Assembly: GCA_016719785.1 (NCBI GenBank)
Contig: JADJYJ010000020.1
Span: forward strand, 81,982-145,981
Source: Candidatus Amarolinea dominans
GTDB lineage: Bacteria > Chloroflexota > Anaerolineae > SSC4 > Amarolineaceae
Length of the DNA stretch: 64,000 nucleotides
Reading direction: 5' to 3'
In this document: positions 61,600-64,000 of the stretch, one piece after another
Layout: each line of letters opens with the position of its first letter
How positions within the stretch are numbered: the first letter of the stretch is position 1
Program-made: the position numbers and the translations under genes
The notes under the pieces: generated by a model
What the model was told of the DNA's origin: nothing
Databases searched by the model: none
What the model saw: the letters and a program-made list of their open reading frames with translations, nothing else

Positions 61600-62438
61600 A
61601 AGACCTGCGCCAACAGCGCCAGACCCGCCCCGGCCTGACCGACAGCATCAAGAGCGGCCTGGCCGTGCCGATCCTCAGCGATGAGGCGATCTTCGACCTG
61701 GTCCTGCCGGGCCATCCGTCGCTGGCGGAGGCGTATGCCGAATACACCGGCTACCCGCTGGACGACCGCGACAACCTGCCGCGTATCGCCAAGTTCTGCA
61801 AGCTGAACCGCCAGCGCGAGGCGGTGCAGACCGGCGGCGACTTCACCCACAACGACCTGCGCGCCGACTTCTGCGACTTCGTCAAGAACTTCATCTATGC
61901 CCAGGCCGAGGCGCACGGCGCTGACGCCGATCTGCTGGCGGAAGCCGAGGCGCGGTTCGCCGCCACCACGGTGACCGGGTTCGCCGGGGTGCTGGGCTAT
62001 CCCAGCTTCGACCGCGGCCCCGATGATCCGCTGCAGGTGCTGGCCAATCTGCCCTTCCGCGTCCTGCTGACCACCAGCCCCTACACCTTCCTGGAGGCCG
62101 CGCTGGTCAGGGCCGGCAAGACCCCGCGCAGCACGGTGATCCGCTGGCGCCAGGACCTGCGCGACCTGATTGATCCGCGCATCGCCGATGTGCCCGCAGG
62201 GCGGGAGCCGGGGGATTTCCCGCTGGTCTGCCACCTGTTCGGGCTGGAGAGCACTTCCAGCTCGCTGGTGCTGACCGAGGACGACTACCTGGAGTTCCTG
62301 GTGGACGTGAACCTGGGCCGCGGGGACGATAAGCGCGACAGCGTGCCGGCCCAGGTGCGCAAGGCGCTCAGCGGCGACCTGCTGGTGCTGGGCTTCAGCC
62401 TCAACAGTTGGGCCTTTCGCGCCTCTACGCCGGGCTGA
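61596..62438 (+). CDS. SIR2-like effector, N-terminal fragment
   Basis: MKDLRQQRQTRPGLTDSIKS; FRVLLTTSPYTFLEAALVRA (in the position of TTNYD-type SIR2 motif) and LVCHLFGLESTSSSLVLTED DYLEF (HxxG...LVLTxxDY) identify SIR2_2. LLVLGFSLNSWAFR marks the last strand. SIR2 domains in anti-phage systems deplete NAD+. A 1-nt deletion near 62420 ends the frame in ASTPG. Confidence 0.78.
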   Translation: MKDLRQQRQTRPGLTDSIKSGLAVPILSDEAIFDLVLPGHPSLAEAYAEYTGYPLDDRDNLPRIAKFCKLNRQREAVQTGGDFTHNDLRADFCDFVKNFIYAQAEAHGADADLLAEAEARFAATTVTGFAGVLGYPSFDRGPDDPLQVLANLPFRVLLTTSPYTFLEAALVRAGKTPRSTVIRWRQDLRDLIDPRIADVPAGREPGDFPLVCHLFGLESTSSSLVLTEDDYLEFLVDVNLGRGDDKRDSVPAQVRKALSGDLLVLGFSLNSWAFRASTPG

Positions 62439-62602
62439 TCAGGTCGGACGACGCGCGCGCCGAGAAGCGCGGCATCTGCGTGCAGTTGCCGCCCAGCGAG
62501 GCCGAACGGGCCTATCTGCACGACTACCTCCAGCGCGAGGCGCGCTTCGAGGTGGATTGGCGGACGCTGAGCGCCTACGCCGCGGGATTGCCGCGGGTCT
62601 GA
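62408..62602 (+). CDS. SIR2-like effector, C-terminal fragment
   Basis: After the shift the protein continues LYAGLIRSDDARAEKRGICV and AERAYLHDYLQREARFEVDW to a TGA at 62602. The complete protein (61596-62602) would be about 335 aa. Confidence 0.65.
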   Translation: MGLSRLYAGLIRSDDARAEKRGICVQLPPSEAERAYLHDYLQREARFEVDWRTLSAYAAGLPRV

Positions 62603-62630
62603 TCGGGAAATCATGTAGACCACGTGCAAA

Positions 62631-62675
62631 GGAATCGAGCCTTCAGGCGGTCAGACCGGCTAAAGCCTCGATTCC
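62631..62675. repeat. Interspersed inverted repeat (GCTTTAGCCGGT type), copy 2
   Basis: GGAATCGAGCCTTCAGGCGGT pairs imperfectly with ACCGGCTAAAGCCTCGATTCC around a short loop. The right arm is identical to 13795-13814. It lies between the SIR2 and nSTAND genes and might attenuate transcription between them. Confidence 0.65.
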
Positions 62676-62716
62676 AATCTGCGAGCTTCATTTGTGTCCC
62701 CTGGAAGAGGAACGCT

Positions 62717-63217
<501 letters not shown>

Positions 63218-64000
63218 TTGACCAGTTCGAGGAGATCATCACCGGCCACCCTGACCGCTGGCGCGAGCGGGAGGGCTTCTTCCGCCAGCTCGACGCGGCG
63301 TTGCAGGCCGATCCCAATCTCTGGGTCGTGCTGAGCCTGCGCGAGGACTACGTGGCCGCGCTCGACCCCTACGCGCCGCTGGTCTTCAACCGGCTGCGCG
63401 CCCGCTTCTACATGGAGCGCATGGGCGTGGCCGCCGGCCTGGAGGCCATCCGCAAACCGGCCGAGCTGGCTGGCCGGCCTTTTGCCGAGGGTGTGGCCGA
63501 GCAGTTGGCCGACAACCTGCGCCAGGTGCGCGTGGCCGGGCAGAAAGGCACGGTCGCCGGGCAGTACGTCGAGCCGGTGCAGTTGCAGGTGGTCTGTTAC
63601 CAACTATGGGAGGGGCTGAAGGGAAGGGAGGAGGGGGAGCGTAGCAGCAAAGCGGCGACGGGGGAGCGACGTGCGATTACCTTCGAGGATCTGGAGCGGG
63701 CTGGGGATGTGGACCGGGCGCTGACGCAGTTCTACGAGGAGACGCTGGCCGCGGCGCTGGCGGACCCGGCCGCGGCGGGGGTGAGCGAGCGGCAGTTGCG
63801 GGCGTGGTTTGACGGGGATCTGATCACCGAGACCGGGACGCGTGGGCTGGTGCATCAAGGTGAGCGCGAGACCGGCGGCCTGCCCACCGCCGCAGTGCGC
63901 GCCTTGCAGCACCGCTTCCTGGTGCGCGCCGAAGCCCGCGGCGGGGATACGTGGATCGAGCTGGTGCATGACCGGTTCGTGGAGCCGATCCGGGCCAGCA

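Overview
The window looks like a GC-rich chromosomal segment of a filamentous or multicellular-type Chloroflexota bacterium (Anaerolineae/Caldilineae-like). This is inferred from gene content: BTAD/AAA/TPR regulators, Thr/Pro-rich secreted propellers ending in a short hydrophobic-Arg tail, Kelch surface proteins, palindromic intergenic repeats, and a very dense set of caspase, CHAT, clostripain, SIR2 and STAND-NTPase genes. No rRNA, tRNA, core housekeeping gene, CRISPR array or transposase is visible, so it is an accessory/defence-type region.

Layout. 0-13.6 kb: tail of an ATPase/TPR regulator; an AAA_35 ATPase with a PD-(D/E)XK nuclease domain facing a one-protein type IIG restriction-modification enzyme; a HigB-like toxin with a truncated antitoxin; a BTAD-ATPase protein fused to a solute-binding domain; and a minus-strand operon with a nucleotidyltransferase and a second, 3'-truncated AAA_35 ATPase. 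13.8-14.7 kb: an anomalous block of almost pure G and C, with no A for about 909 bases, probably artefactual. 14.9-22 kb: exported beta-propeller proteins, a Kelch protein broken by a frameshift and a cytosolic glycosidase-like TIM-barrel protein. 22.3-51.1 kb: five caspase (C14) loci. Three are caspase-STAND-TM-WD40 giants: one intact, one decayed, and one split by three 1-nt deletions with 21 WD40 repeats. One protein has three tandem caspase-like domains, only the first with a catalytic dyad. An AbiEi/AbiEii type IV toxin-antitoxin pair is translationally coupled to the intact giant. 51.5-57.8 kb: a run encoding two glycosidase-like TIM-barrel proteins, a clostripain-type protease and a CHAT protease. 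58-59.3 kb: small minus-strand genes including a DUF4160/DUF2442 pair. 59.5-64 kb: a WD40 remnant, a truncated STAND NTPase, then an FGE-sulfatase-fold / SIR2 / nSTAND operon running off the window.

How it fits together. The proteins combine suicide-type effectors (caspase, CHAT, clostripain, SIR2, AbiEii), STAND NTPase switches and repeat sensors (WD40, TPR). This matches the NTP-dependent conflict (NLR-like) systems known from multicellular prokaryotes. The locus has expanded by duplication: after three of the caspase or ATPase genes, and once in front of AbiE, lies a remnant of the same CHAT-protein N terminus.

Caution. More than a dozen genes carry single-base indels or in-frame stops. 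Some are clearly decayed paralogues (a deletion of about 310 bp plus a repeat insertion), but many isolated 1-nt shifts could be assembly errors. Fragments are therefore listed separately and tied together in the text.
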